DNA from: Comamonas avium
GTDB taxonomy: Bacteria > Pseudomonadota > Gammaproteobacteria > Burkholderiales > Burkholderiaceae_C
NCBI RefSeq assembly: GCF_014836675.1
Contig: NZ_JACSQK010000005.1
Span: forward strand, 110,392-174,391
Length of the DNA: 64,000 bases
Direction of reading: 5' to 3'
Shown: positions 33,086 to 41,966 of the stretch, piece by piece
Numbering within the stretch: position 1 is the first letter of the stretch
How the letters are laid out: every line of letters begins with the position of its first letter
Translations under genes and position numbers: made by a program
Notes under the pieces: generated by a model
Databases searched by the model: none
What the model was told of the DNA's origin: nothing
What the model saw: the letters and a program-made list of their open reading frames with translations, nothing else

Positions 33086-34126
33086 TCAGGGATTGGCGCA
33101 GGCATTGTTCAAACCGGCCATGCCCGCCATTTTTTCAAGGCTGCTGCGCTGCTTCAAACAGGTCTGCAAGCGATCTTGCGCCGTCTGCTGCTGGGCCAGT
33201 TGTGCTGCTTTCAAACGCTCTGCCTGAATGCGCGCCACTTTCTCGCGGATTTGCGGCATCACGGCCATGACGGCCTTTTCGCCTTCCACAATGGCTTGGG
33301 CGCGCTGCGTAAAGTCAGAAGGCCCGATGTCCAGCACCTGGGGGCGCACGGTCACGTCGGCACGGGCCAGTTCAGCCTGCCCCAGCCGCTGACCCATGAT
33401 GGCAATCGACTGCCCCATGGTGCCCAGCAGATTGGCGGGCGTTTTACCGCGCGGCTTTTCAGAAATATCGACGGCAATCACCAGATCAGCGCCCAGTTCG
33501 CGCACGGCATCTACGGGTACGGGGCTGGCAATGCCGCCATCCACATAGTGCTGTTTGCCAATGCGTACAGGCTCGAACACACCCGGAATACTGCTGGAGG
33601 CACGCACTGCCTGCCCCGTATTGCCGCGCGCAAACACGATGCGCTTGCCATCTTCCAGCCGCGTAGCAACCGCCACAAAGGGTTTGTGCAGTTTTTCCAG
33701 CGGCAGGTTCTGCACCTGCGTATTCACATAGTCTTGGAGTTTTTGCCCTTTGACCAGACCACCTGCCGACCACTGCAGGTCGCGAATGCTGGCTTCATCC
33801 AGAGCCACGGCCTTTTGCTGCATGTCAAAGGCATCCATGCCGCTGGCATACAGGGCCCCCACCACGCTGCCTGCGCTGGTGCCCGCCACCATGTCAGGAG
33901 CCAGGCCGTTGGCTTCCAGCATCTTGATCACGCCAATGTGCGCAAAGCCCTTGGCGGCTCCGCCACCCAGCGCAATGCCGATGCGCACTGGGGCATCGGC
34001 AGTAGGTATAGATGTAGTGCTGGCGTTGGCCGCGCTGGTACTGGTGCGGGGCACCGTGCTGCCACAGGCGGCCAAACTGAGTAAACAAACGCATGCGACA
34101 GGGCGCAGCAAGGCTTTCAAACGCAT
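33086..34126 (-). CDS. Patatin-like phospholipase lipoprotein (RssA-like)
   Basis: A 346-residue patatin-fold serine hydrolase. The signal ends in LSLAAC, indicating a lipoprotein. The oxyanion-hole motif GGGAAKGFAHIG, the nucleophile elbow GTSAGS and the catalytic Asp in DGG are intact, so a Ser-Asp dyad lipase activity is expected. The C-terminal third is helical and rich in Gln and Ala. The ATG at 34126 gives the lipoprotein signal directly. Substrate unknown. Confidence 0.88.
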   Translation of the reverse strand: MRLKALLRPVACVCLLSLAACGSTVPRTSTSAANASTTSIPTADAPVRIGIALGGGAAKGFAHIGVIKMLEANGLAPDMVAGTSAGSVVGALYASGMDAFDMQQKAVALDEASIRDLQWSAGGLVKGQKLQDYVNTQVQNLPLEKLHKPFVAVATRLEDGKRIVFARGNTGQAVRASSSIPGVFEPVRIGKQHYVDGGIASPVPVDAVRELGADLVIAVDISEKPRGKTPANLLGTMGQSIAIMGQRLGQAELARADVTVRPQVLDIGPSDFTQRAQAIVEGEKAVMAVMPQIREKVARIQAERLKAAQLAQQQTAQDRLQTCLKQRSSLEKMAGMAGLNNACANP

Positions 34127-34281
34127 GCCTTCAATCTCGGGAGCAACAGAACAATCCAGTATAGAGGTGCCCGAAAGCGCATGCACAGTGCGTGCATGTT
34201 GCATGCAGATGTAACGAGTGGCTTTCAGGCCGCCAATCTGTTGCCCAGGTGCACAGGGGGGCAGGCACCTTGGGCACAGGC

Positions 34282-34725
34282 TCAGCGGTGAGCGCCGGAG
34301 ATGTAATGCTCCAGATGTGCAATGGTCACTTGCTGGTCTGCCAGGGTGGTTTTGATCAAATCACCAATCGAAATCAGGCCCAGAAGCTCATGGTCGGCCC
34401 CCACCACAGGCAGGTGGCGAATTTTTAACTGCGTCATCAGCGCCATGCACTCGTCGCTGGTGTTATCTGGCCCTACGCAATGCACATGGGCGGTCATGAT
34501 TTCACGCACCGGGGTGTCCAGAGAGTTACGCCCCTTGAGCGCAATTTTTCGTGCGTAATCGCGCTCGGAAACAATGCCGGCAATCGTACGCTCCTGTATG
34601 ACCAGCAACGCCCCAATCTCATGCTCGGCCATTTGCTGCAAAGCAGTCAGCATCGAGTCATCAGGCTTTACGGCGTGGACAGTGGCATTCCCCTTGGTGC
34701 GCAAAATATCAGCAACTTTCGTCAT
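34282..34725 (-). CDS. CBS domain protein
   Basis: A 147-residue protein consisting of a tandem CBS pair (Bateman module), about residues 8-65 and 77-137. CBS pairs bind adenine nucleotides and regulate attached or partner proteins. The blocks GALLVIQERTIAGIVSERDYAR and MTQLKIRHLPVVGADHELLGLISIGDLIK (parts) are typical of stand-alone inosine-monophosphate-dehydrogenase-like CBS proteins. GGGAGAGGCTC precedes the ATG. Partner unknown. Confidence 0.9.
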   Translation of the reverse strand: MTKVADILRTKGNATVHAVKPDDSMLTALQQMAEHEIGALLVIQERTIAGIVSERDYARKIALKGRNSLDTPVREIMTAHVHCVGPDNTSDECMALMTQLKIRHLPVVGADHELLGLISIGDLIKTTLADQQVTIAHLEHYISGAHR

Positions 34726-35047
34726 GAGCCTCTCCCAAGTGATTTGGAAAATTCAGTGTGGCGATGTCGAAAAACAAATGCAAGCTGGGTTTTACGGGTG
34801 CGTGTGTGAGGAAAGCGCTTGCAGCTAGGGGAGTGACTTTCAAATGCGTGGCGCTCAAACGCTGGGGCCGGCTGGATGTGCTGCCGTTTCTCCGTTCAAG
34901 AAAAGCTGGCACGGCATAAGGCAGTCTAAAAATGTAAGAAAAATGAACTAGCTGCCAAGTTTGAACACGAACAGACCTGTATCTCCCCATATCTTGCTGA
35001 ATTTCAGGAGCAAGATGTTCTAAAAACCTATCAGGAGTTTGGTACCA
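34726..35047. other. Divergent intergenic region with no recognised feature
   Basis: This 322-bp gap lies between the divergent CBS and SH3 genes. I see a ribosome-binding sequence for each gene but no clear promoter, repeat or further ORF with support. Confidence 0.4.
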
Positions 35048-35497
35048 GTGTTTGGTCGTCTGTTCTCAAAAATTGTTCTTTTCTCCACCTTGGCTTTGTC
35101 AGCGCAGTGGGTGCATGCCAGCGAATTTCGCAGTGTCAAAGGCAACTCTGCCAACATCCGTGTTGCACCCAACACCAAATCGGAAGTTGCCTGGGAGCTG
35201 ACCCGGGGCTATCCGCTAGCGGTGGTGAAAAAGAAGGGCAACTGGCTGCAAGTCAAAGACATTGATGGTGTGCTGGGCTGGGTTTACAAGCCCATTACAG
35301 CCACAACCCCTCACTACCTTGTCAAAGTCAAAACTGCCAACCTGAGAGCGGGGGCAGGCACCCAGCACAAGATCGTGGCCAAGCTGGATAAATATGACGT
35401 GGTAAAGACCATCGACAAGAAAAACGGCTGGGCCAAGGTTCGCACCAGCGCAGGCACCCAGGGCTGGGTATCGCAAAAGCTAGTCTGGGGCTGGTAG
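35048..35497 (+). CDS. Secreted bacterial SH3 domain protein
   Basis: A 149-residue exported protein with a signal peptide (cleavage after VHAS) and two bacterial SH3 domains (about residues 29-85 and 93-149), each with the ANIRVAPNTKSEV / ANLRAGAGTQHKI entry and a GWV exit. Such domains bind cell-wall or surface ligands. The GTG at 35048 is preferred because CAGGAG (35032-35037) is 10 bp upstream; a TTG at 35039 would be only 1 bp from it. A terminator follows. Confidence 0.85.
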   Translation: MFGRLFSKIVLFSTLALSAQWVHASEFRSVKGNSANIRVAPNTKSEVAWELTRGYPLAVVKKKGNWLQVKDIDGVLGWVYKPITATTPHYLVKVKTANLRAGAGTQHKIVAKLDKYDVVKTIDKKNGWAKVRTSAGTQGWVSQKLVWGW

Positions 35498-35513
35498 CCC
35501 AGAGCAACACATC

Positions 35514-35536
35514 AAGGCGCTGAGGCGCCTTTTTTT
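35514..35536 (+). terminator. Rho-independent terminator of the SH3 protein gene
   Basis: AAGGCGC-TGAG-GCGCCTT forms a 7-bp stem with a 4-nt loop, followed by TTTTT. Confidence 0.85.
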
Positions 35537-35612
35537 GTGTGGGCGCCAACTGATGCTGTCGGCCCAGACCTCTTGAATTTGCGCTGAACCATCTGAGGGG
35601 ACTAAGAAAAGC

Positions 35613-35638
35613 TGGGGGCATTTTTAAATGCACCCCCA
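35613..35638. other. Hairpin at the start of the repeat region
   Basis: TGGGGG and CCCCCA arms plus CATTT/AAATG form a stem with a 2-nt bulge, followed by an ATTTTTAAAAAT palindrome. It sits 33 bp before the decamer array; its role is unclear. Confidence 0.4.
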
Positions 35639-35670
35639 ATTTTTAAAAATTTACCCCCAAATGTGCCTCC

Positions 35671-35780
35671 AGATGCTCCCTGGTGCCCCCGGATGCTCCC
35701 AGGTGCCCCCAGGTGCCCCCAGATGCTCCCAGGTGCCCCCAGATGCTCCCAGGTGCCCCCAGATGCTCCCAGGTGCCCCC
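35671..35780. repeat. Tandem array of eleven 10-bp units
   Basis: Eleven consecutive 10-bp units of two alternating types, AGATGCTCCC and AGGTGCCCCC (order A B A B B A B A B A B, the first few with single changes). Period 10 matches one helical turn. The unit length is not a multiple of three and all overlapping frames give low-complexity Pro-rich peptides, so it is not coding. It lies 105 bp beyond the tRNA-Arg 3' end. Confidence 0.9.
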
Positions 35781-35843
35781 GGATTGCGGCCCACTTTGGC
35801 GGGCGATGACGCACTACAGACTGTGTTCTACAGAGGGAAAAAG

Positions 35844-35879
35844 AAAAAGGCCGGAAGCTGGTGCAAGCTTACGACCTTT
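35844..35879 (-). terminator. Terminator of tRNA-Arg
   Basis: On the minus strand AAAGGTCG...AAGCTT...AGCTT...CGGCCTTT folds into a hairpin followed by TTTTTCTTTTT, directly downstream of the tRNA. Confidence 0.75.
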
Positions 35880-35884
35880 GATGT

Positions 35885-35960
35885 GGTCCCCTCGGCAGGA
35901 ATCGAACCTGCATCTGACCCTTAGGAGGGGCCCGTTCTATCCATTGAACTACAAGGGGAC
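35885..35960 (-). tRNA. tRNA-Arg (anticodon CCT)
   Basis: A 76-nt tRNA on the minus strand. The acceptor stem GTCCCCT pairs with AGGGGAC, the anticodon loop is CTCCTAA with anticodon CCT, and the T arm GCAGGTTCGATTCCTGC is canonical. It matches the E. coli AGG-decoding tRNA-Arg in layout. CCA is not encoded. This tRNA is a common integration site, but no integrase or repeated 3' end is visible here. Confidence 0.95.
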
Positions 35961-36027
35961 GCGGGCGTTATTGTAAGTGGTGCAGCCCCAGGTTTTGCCA
36001 AACGAGTGGCGTGCGCTGGGGCTGGCA

Positions 36028-39000
36028 TCAGTCCTTGCTTTTTGTGTAGATCAAGTCCACCGCGGTCTGCTCTCCGGTCTGACCGCGCAAGGTCAGGCGG
36101 CGTGACAGGTCATAGAAGATATAGAGCGTGCCCATGGCTCCGGCCAAACTTTGCTCATAGGCCACATACAGGTCTTTGGACAGGCGCTTGCCCACCGTGA
36201 GTGCAGCGCCTTGTTCGCCGTCTTCGCTGGGGCCCTTGAGGCCTACCTCATCAAACCCTAGCTGGCTGGCAAAGTTGCCGCCACCCCCACCACCACTGAG
36301 CAGGGCCAGTGCAGCTTGTTGCAGCAGGGCTGTTTCAGCGCCGCCTGCGGCTGCACTGCGGCCCATGACGACCCAGGAGAGTTTTTCCGCGTCCGACATC
36401 TCGGGCTCTGAAAACAGGGTGACACGTGGGTTGTTGGCGCTGCCTGTGACTTTGACCCCGGCCTTGACGTCGATATTGGGGCGGAAGGCCACGATATCGA
36501 TGGCTGGGTTGGCATAAGGGCCGTTAAAGCGGACCGTGCCCGTTTCTACATCCAGTGACTGGCCCCAGGCACGGTAGCGACCATTGACGGTATGAATCTC
36601 GCCAGTGATGCGCGGCCCATTGGCAATCTGCAGCTGGCCTTCCAGGCGCGTGGTGATGCCATAGCCTTGCAGCGCAAAGTCATTGCCCAGGTCCAGCCGT
36701 ACATCAATGATGGGTGGCTGCGCAGCTTGCACAGAGCCAGCGGCTTGGGCGCGGGCGGCTTCCTTGTCGGCCTTGTCTTGTGCAAGCTTGCGGCTGGCTG
36801 CAGAGGTGACGTGCACATCGGAATCCAGCGAAGGGGCAGACGCATCGGCCAGCATGATGGCGGCACGATCGACTTTGAGGTCGCCACGCAGCGTGACTTG
36901 GCCGCTGTTCATGCTTGCCTGAAGCTTGCCACTGACGCTGAGCTGCCGGTCGGCGCGCACCAGCACCTGCAGACGTTCTGCGAGCGCTTGAATGTCCATG
37001 CGTATACCAGAGCTGCCTGCCGGTGCGTTGGGGTCAAACTCGATAAAGCCATGACCAGTCAGCGTTCCGCCGTCTTTGGGGGCAGAGGTTAGGTTGCCGC
37101 TCTGGGTCAAGATGCGTGTGCTGCTGCCTTCGCCGCCTTTGAGGAACAGCTCGGTAATGTCCAGGCGAGAGCCCTGCAGGCGTGCACGCAGACGGCCATC
37201 TTTCAGATCCACACCATCCAGCAGTGACCGCACGCTGAGTTGATCGGCACTGAGCTGCCCGCTCCATTGCGGTGCGCTGCGGGTGCCTGAGATCACCATA
37301 TCTGCATTCAAGGTGCCACCCACGCGCCATCCAGGAGGTGCAAACAAGGCCCAGATACCGATATTGGGCATGCTGGCTTTGATGGTTCCAGAAATCGGTG
37401 CATTCACCGGCCAGGCCAACCCGTTGGCGCCGGACTGTATCTGGCTGCGTAAATCGGCGTTAATCTGGCCTGCACGCTCAGAGTTCCAGGTCAGCTGTGT
37501 ACGTAAGTCATTGCCCTGCGCATTCATTTGCAAACGCAACTCTTGCAGCCGGGTGCGCATACCTCGATTGCTGCTGACAGCGCGTGATTGCACTTGCTTG
37601 GTTTCTGCATTCACTTCGCTGGCACCCGTACTGCGTATGACGGTGATGGGGGCTGCGTCGCTGTCTTCTGCAGACAGGCGGATGTCGCCACTCGTGCGCT
37701 CCACGACAACGTCAGCGCGCAATTGACGGCCTGTGTTGTCAATGTCCCAGCGGCCTTGCACGACCAGATCTCCGCTGATGCCAGAGCCGGCCAGCAGAGG
37801 TTGCTTGGGGTCTGGGCTGAAAGCATCAACCCAAGCGAGTGGTACACCTTGTAGCTGGCCCTTGCTTTGCAGCGCCCAGCTGCCATTGCCAGCCTGGCGC
37901 AGCAGCACAGGCTCCCAGGCTACGCTGGCTGGCTGTGTGCCTGTGCCGGCTGGTGGTGTGATGAGCAGCCGGCCTTCACTGGCCTGAATGCGGGTGGTGC
38001 GCACAGGGTTGCCTGTGGTGTGGTGGCTGGCTGTTGCAGGGCTGGCCAGTTGCACCTGCCATGTGGTGTCAGCGCTGCCTTGCGGGCTCCAGCGCGCGTT
38101 GAGATTGGCAATTCGTGCTTGCCAGTCGGTGGCAGCAGATCCCTTGCTGGTGAGCAAACCTGCTGTGACATCGGTTGTCAGTGACAAGGTCTGGCTGCCC
38201 ATTTGTGCTTGACTGTCCAGCGTGACTTGCAGAGATTCGGGGCTACCTGCCAGTGATAGCTTGAGCTGCTGCAGCTGCATTTTTGTGCCATCAGGCGGCA
38301 GATAGCTCAACTGTGGCGCAGTCACTTGGGCGTTAATTTGCAAACCACTGGCTTGCACCGCTGCTGCCGGGTTTTGCAGGCGTTGCTGCAACTTGGCCCA
38401 GCCACCACGCCATTGCAAGTTGACCGTGGTGCTGCCTTGCAGTTTGGCACCTGCCAGTGGGTCACTGCCGATGGGCAGCCGTGCCATCCATTGCCCCAGC
38501 TGCTCGGCAGAGTTGACGCGAAGGTTCAGTTTGCCCGTGCCTGCCTCAGGCCCGGCATCCATGTCCAGATCAGCCTGCACTCCGGGCAGCTGCGCATTGA
38601 GCTTGCTTTGAATGTGCTGTGTTTCGGTATTCAAGCGCAGCACATCGGTTTGCAGCTTGGTCTGCAGCGCATCCAGGTACAGGTTGCGTACCTCCAGCAG
38701 CGGCGCTTTCCATGTGCCTTCTGCCCGGGCGGCTTCAATGCGCAAGGTCTGCGCGCTGCGTGCACGGCTTGATTGCAGGTTCAGTTTGAACTGGACTTGC
38801 TGCTGTGCATTCGTTTGAGCCTGTAGCGAGCCAGACAGTGGCGCAGCATCCAGCGTGCTGTACAGATCGGCGGGGTTGACATTGATGAGCTCGGCTTGGC
38901 CTTCAAGCGCCTGAGTCTGGGTGTCAAAACGCCCCTGAGCTTGCAGATAGGCGTCGTCTGATTTGCCAAAGTCGATGCGTGCGTTTTGCAGCAGCCATGT

Positions 39001-40104
39001 CTGCAGGCCATCAAAGCTGGCATCTGCTGTGACGGTGCGAATGGGCAAGGCCTGTTTGTCCCATGGGGCGGGCATGCTGTTGGTTAGCGCTGCATGCACC
39101 TTCCAGCCTTGGCCTTCAGGGCCGGCCTGCAGCGTACCGTTGAGATCGGTACGCGGGCCACCGGCCATGAACAGCGATGCATCCACATGGCGCAACTGAG
39201 CGTGCGCCTGCTCCAGTGGCTGTGCCAGCCATGGCCGTACAACGGCGCTGATATCGGCAGACAAGGTGCTGCTGGCATCTTGCCCTTGAGCCTCAGTGGT
39301 GCGCGCTTGCGCGGAAATGTTCAGGCTGGCAGCTTCCGTGGCCAGGGTACCTTTGACCGAAGCACTGGCCTGAATATTAAGCAGCTTGTCGGGCTGGCTG
39401 GGCAGGGGGGCTTCGATAGCACCTTTGAGTGTGGCCTGCAGTTGCATGGGAGCCGCAGCTTGCAGCTGCGTTTCAGCCTCGTACAAGCCTCCGGCGTAGC
39501 GCAGGCTGCTGACCTTGACGTCGTGGTGGCTGCCGGTATAGCGGTAGTGGCCATACAGTTCGGTAATGACGGTTTCGGGTGGGCCTTCCCACACCAGGCG
39601 TTCAATGCGCAGTGGCACATCAATGCGCACAGGCAGCACCAGCGATTGCAGTGGCTGGGTGGGGGTATCGTCTTTGGGCTCAGGGGTGCTGCGAATGCGC
39701 AGCTCGTCCATGTTCACACGGCCAAAATGCAACTCTCTGGAGAGCAGCGGCTGCAGGCGCCATTCAATGTCTGCGCCTTTGATCTCGACCTGCATGGCTG
39801 GACTGCTCCAGCGCAGCCAGCCAATGCGGCCACCGTTGCGCAGGCTGCCCTGCACGCCGTCGGCTTCGAGCTTTTGATCGGCAGGCATCCAGCTTGCCAC
39901 CTGGGCCAGCGTGCGGCTGAGCGAGTCGGCCTGACCAGACCACCACCACGCCACTCCCACCAGAGAGCACAGCGCAATCAGGCACAAGGCGATGGCCATC
40001 ATGAGCCAGCGCAGCCAGCGGCGACGGCGGCGCAACTGGGCTTTGGCTGCAGGGGCAGGAGAGACCGCAGAGGTCTCCATTTGCGGTTCTTGGCGTTCTT
40101 GCAT
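36028..40104 (-). CDS. tamB: Translocation and assembly module subunit TamB
   Basis: TamB, 1358 residues, is a large AsmA-like protein anchored in the inner membrane by one helix (about residues 32-52) and reaching across the periplasm as a hydrophobic beta groove. It works with TamA in outer-membrane protein insertion and phospholipid transport. The C-terminal DUF490 domain is recognisable by RPNIDVKAGVKVTGSANNP, LFSEPEMSDAEKLSWVVMGR and the final TLRGQTGEQTAVDLIYT. The ATG lies 4 bp after the tamA stop, so the two are one operon. Confidence 0.95.
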   Translation of the reverse strand: MQERQEPQMETSAVSPAPAAKAQLRRRRRWLRWLMMAIALCLIALCSLVGVAWWWSGQADSLSRTLAQVASWMPADQKLEADGVQGSLRNGGRIGWLRWSSPAMQVEIKGADIEWRLQPLLSRELHFGRVNMDELRIRSTPEPKDDTPTQPLQSLVLPVRIDVPLRIERLVWEGPPETVITELYGHYRYTGSHHDVKVSSLRYAGGLYEAETQLQAAAPMQLQATLKGAIEAPLPSQPDKLLNIQASASVKGTLATEAASLNISAQARTTEAQGQDASSTLSADISAVVRPWLAQPLEQAHAQLRHVDASLFMAGGPRTDLNGTLQAGPEGQGWKVHAALTNSMPAPWDKQALPIRTVTADASFDGLQTWLLQNARIDFGKSDDAYLQAQGRFDTQTQALEGQAELINVNPADLYSTLDAAPLSGSLQAQTNAQQQVQFKLNLQSSRARSAQTLRIEAARAEGTWKAPLLEVRNLYLDALQTKLQTDVLRLNTETQHIQSKLNAQLPGVQADLDMDAGPEAGTGKLNLRVNSAEQLGQWMARLPIGSDPLAGAKLQGSTTVNLQWRGGWAKLQQRLQNPAAAVQASGLQINAQVTAPQLSYLPPDGTKMQLQQLKLSLAGSPESLQVTLDSQAQMGSQTLSLTTDVTAGLLTSKGSAATDWQARIANLNARWSPQGSADTTWQVQLASPATASHHTTGNPVRTTRIQASEGRLLITPPAGTGTQPASVAWEPVLLRQAGNGSWALQSKGQLQGVPLAWVDAFSPDPKQPLLAGSGISGDLVVQGRWDIDNTGRQLRADVVVERTSGDIRLSAEDSDAAPITVIRSTGASEVNAETKQVQSRAVSSNRGMRTRLQELRLQMNAQGNDLRTQLTWNSERAGQINADLRSQIQSGANGLAWPVNAPISGTIKASMPNIGIWALFAPPGWRVGGTLNADMVISGTRSAPQWSGQLSADQLSVRSLLDGVDLKDGRLRARLQGSRLDITELFLKGGEGSSTRILTQSGNLTSAPKDGGTLTGHGFIEFDPNAPAGSSGIRMDIQALAERLQVLVRADRQLSVSGKLQASMNSGQVTLRGDLKVDRAAIMLADASAPSLDSDVHVTSAASRKLAQDKADKEAARAQAAGSVQAAQPPIIDVRLDLGNDFALQGYGITTRLEGQLQIANGPRITGEIHTVNGRYRAWGQSLDVETGTVRFNGPYANPAIDIVAFRPNIDVKAGVKVTGSANNPRVTLFSEPEMSDAEKLSWVVMGRSAAAGGAETALLQQAALALLSGGGGGGNFASQLGFDEVGLKGPSEDGEQGAALTVGKRLSKDLYVAYEQSLAGAMGTLYIFYDLSRRLTLRGQTGEQTAVDLIYTKSKD

Positions 40105-40108
40105 GAAA

Positions 40109-41962
40109 TTAGAAATTGAATCCCAGGCGCAGGTGCAGGCGCACCTCCTTGGTCTCTAGGCCGTAGGCCAAATCGGCTTGCAGTGGCCCGACTGGGCTGC
40201 GCCATCGAATACCAGTGCCGATACCGACAAATACGGTGTAGATATCCAGCGAGTCAGTTACCGTGCCGGCATCCACAAAGGTGGCGTGCTCCCAGTCAGT
40301 GCGATTGCCCGCAATGGTGATGGGGCGCTGCCATTCAATGCTGCCCGATGCCATGTAGCGGCCACCAATCAGCTTGCCATTGTCACTGCGTGCACCAATG
40401 CTCTGATAGCTGTAGCCGCGCACTGTGGTGTCGCCACCAGACAGGAACAATTGCGTGATAGGTACCACGGCATCGTCGCGTGCAATTACTGCGCCACCAT
40501 TGGCTCTGAAGGCTAGGCGACTGCGGCGGTTGGTGGCCTCATCGGTTTTGCTCAGCGGCATGAAGTACAGCCAGCGTGCAGACAGCCGGCTAAAGGGTTC
40601 ACGGGCAGGGGTGAGCGTGGTGCCGGCACCTACGTCCCAGCCCAGCCCGTAGCCACGTGTGGGATTGGTGGCATTGTTGAAATAACGCCCTGTCCAGCCA
40701 TAGTTGATGGTGATGGCCGAGCTGGAGGGTGGCGCGCCTGCGCCCTGCGCCTTGGCCATGTCGTACTGCAGATAGTAGGTGCGATCAATCTTGTCTTCGC
40801 TCTTGCTGCGGCCAGCCGCCAGCGTCACGCTGTTGGCGGTGTAATCGGCCAGCTCTTCGCGAGCGGCTTTGCCACCAAAGAAGTAATTCCAGCCGCTGTA
40901 ATCAGGCAATGACGCGACGCGGGTAGAAAGCAGCGGGTTCTTCTTGTCCAGCTGCAGCTTGCTTTGCGCACGCCAGTCCAGATAAGGCACGCGGTTGTGG
41001 GTGTGATCGATGGAGAAGCGAAAACCTGTGTCGGTGCTCAAGCCCACGCCGTAAATCCATTTTTGCAACTTGGCCTCGCGCACCTGGGCGATGACGGGGG
41101 CGTGCACTTCGGTGTCGCCGGGCTGGGCCGCATCCGTTGCCAGTGTCAGAAAGACCGAGTCGTAATAGCCGCTGTTGGCCAAGCGTTGCTGGGCATCGAG
41201 CAGTGTGGTCTGGCGATATTCATCACCCACCGGCAACCGCGCCAGACGAATCAGGCCCGAAGGGTTGTAGCGTTCAGCGCCTTCAATGACCAGGGGGCCA
41301 AAGTAGTAAGCAGGGCCGGGTTCATACGCCACTTTGAGCTGCGCCTCTTGGGTGTCGGCATCGATGTCTGCACGGCTTTCAGTCAGGCTGGCGGTGGGGT
41401 AGCGACGGTTTTGCAGACGGCGGACGCCATCGTTTTTGGCGCTGCTCCATGCGGACTGGCTAAAACGTTCACCGACTGGCAAAGACCAATTGCGGCGAAT
41501 GCTCTCACGCATGTTCCTGCCTTTGGGATCATCGGCATTGGTGCCGGTAAAGGCGACTTCGGTTTGGGTGACCTTGGTGGGCTCTCCTGGTTCCACTTGC
41601 ACCACCACCTTGCGTGGCGTGTCGGCATCCTCTGGCGTTTCAATCAACTGCAGCTCAATGGTGGGCGAGAAATAGCCCATGGTGCCCAGCAGGCTGCGGA
41701 TATTGCCATCAGCTGCGCCAAGCAGGCGGCTGAGTTCATTGCGGCGCAAGTCGCTCAAGCTGCGATAGCGCTGCAACTCCATGTGCTGCAGCAATAACTC
41801 GCGCACGTCTTTGGGGGCATCCACTTCCAGCGCAAAGCTGGCGGGAGCGTCATCACCGATTTTGTCTTTGGACAGCAGACTGCAGCCGGACAGCAGCAGT
41901 GCGCTGGTTAACAAACACGCCGATTTCCAGAAGGGCTTGTTTGTAGATAAGTGCTTGGGCAT
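40109..41962 (-). CDS. tamA: Translocation and assembly module outer-membrane protein TamA
   Basis: TamA, 617 residues, is an Omp85-family protein with periplasmic POTRA domains followed by a 16-stranded barrel. A lipoprotein-like signal (LLLSGC) is at the start. The barrel half shows the Omp85 motifs TVRGYSYQSIGARS and the C-terminal strand ending LHLRLGFNF with the terminal Phe needed for insertion. tamB follows. The lipobox in the signal is unusual for TamA and could reflect a true lipoprotein or simply a Cys at the right place. Confidence 0.93.
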   Translation of the reverse strand: MPKHLSTNKPFWKSACLLTSALLLSGCSLLSKDKIGDDAPASFALEVDAPKDVRELLLQHMELQRYRSLSDLRRNELSRLLGAADGNIRSLLGTMGYFSPTIELQLIETPEDADTPRKVVVQVEPGEPTKVTQTEVAFTGTNADDPKGRNMRESIRRNWSLPVGERFSQSAWSSAKNDGVRRLQNRRYPTASLTESRADIDADTQEAQLKVAYEPGPAYYFGPLVIEGAERYNPSGLIRLARLPVGDEYRQTTLLDAQQRLANSGYYDSVFLTLATDAAQPGDTEVHAPVIAQVREAKLQKWIYGVGLSTDTGFRFSIDHTHNRVPYLDWRAQSKLQLDKKNPLLSTRVASLPDYSGWNYFFGGKAAREELADYTANSVTLAAGRSKSEDKIDRTYYLQYDMAKAQGAGAPPSSSAITINYGWTGRYFNNATNPTRGYGLGWDVGAGTTLTPAREPFSRLSARWLYFMPLSKTDEATNRRSRLAFRANGGAVIARDDAVVPITQLFLSGGDTTVRGYSYQSIGARSDNGKLIGGRYMASGSIEWQRPITIAGNRTDWEHATFVDAGTVTDSLDIYTVFVGIGTGIRWRSPVGPLQADLAYGLETKEVRLHLRLGFNF

Positions 41963-41966
41963 GGAT

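Noticed and set aside
35671-35780. The tandem array as a CRISPR
   Set aside because: Units are only 10 bp with no spacers, and no cas gene is in the window.
35885-35960. An integrated element at tRNA-Arg
   Set aside because: No integrase, repeated tRNA 3' end or change of gene style was found on either side.
35628-35976. Proline-rich open frames over the decamer repeat and tRNA
   Set aside because: They translate the repeat and the antisense of tRNA-Arg; the 10-bp period shifts frame and no ribosome-binding site is present.
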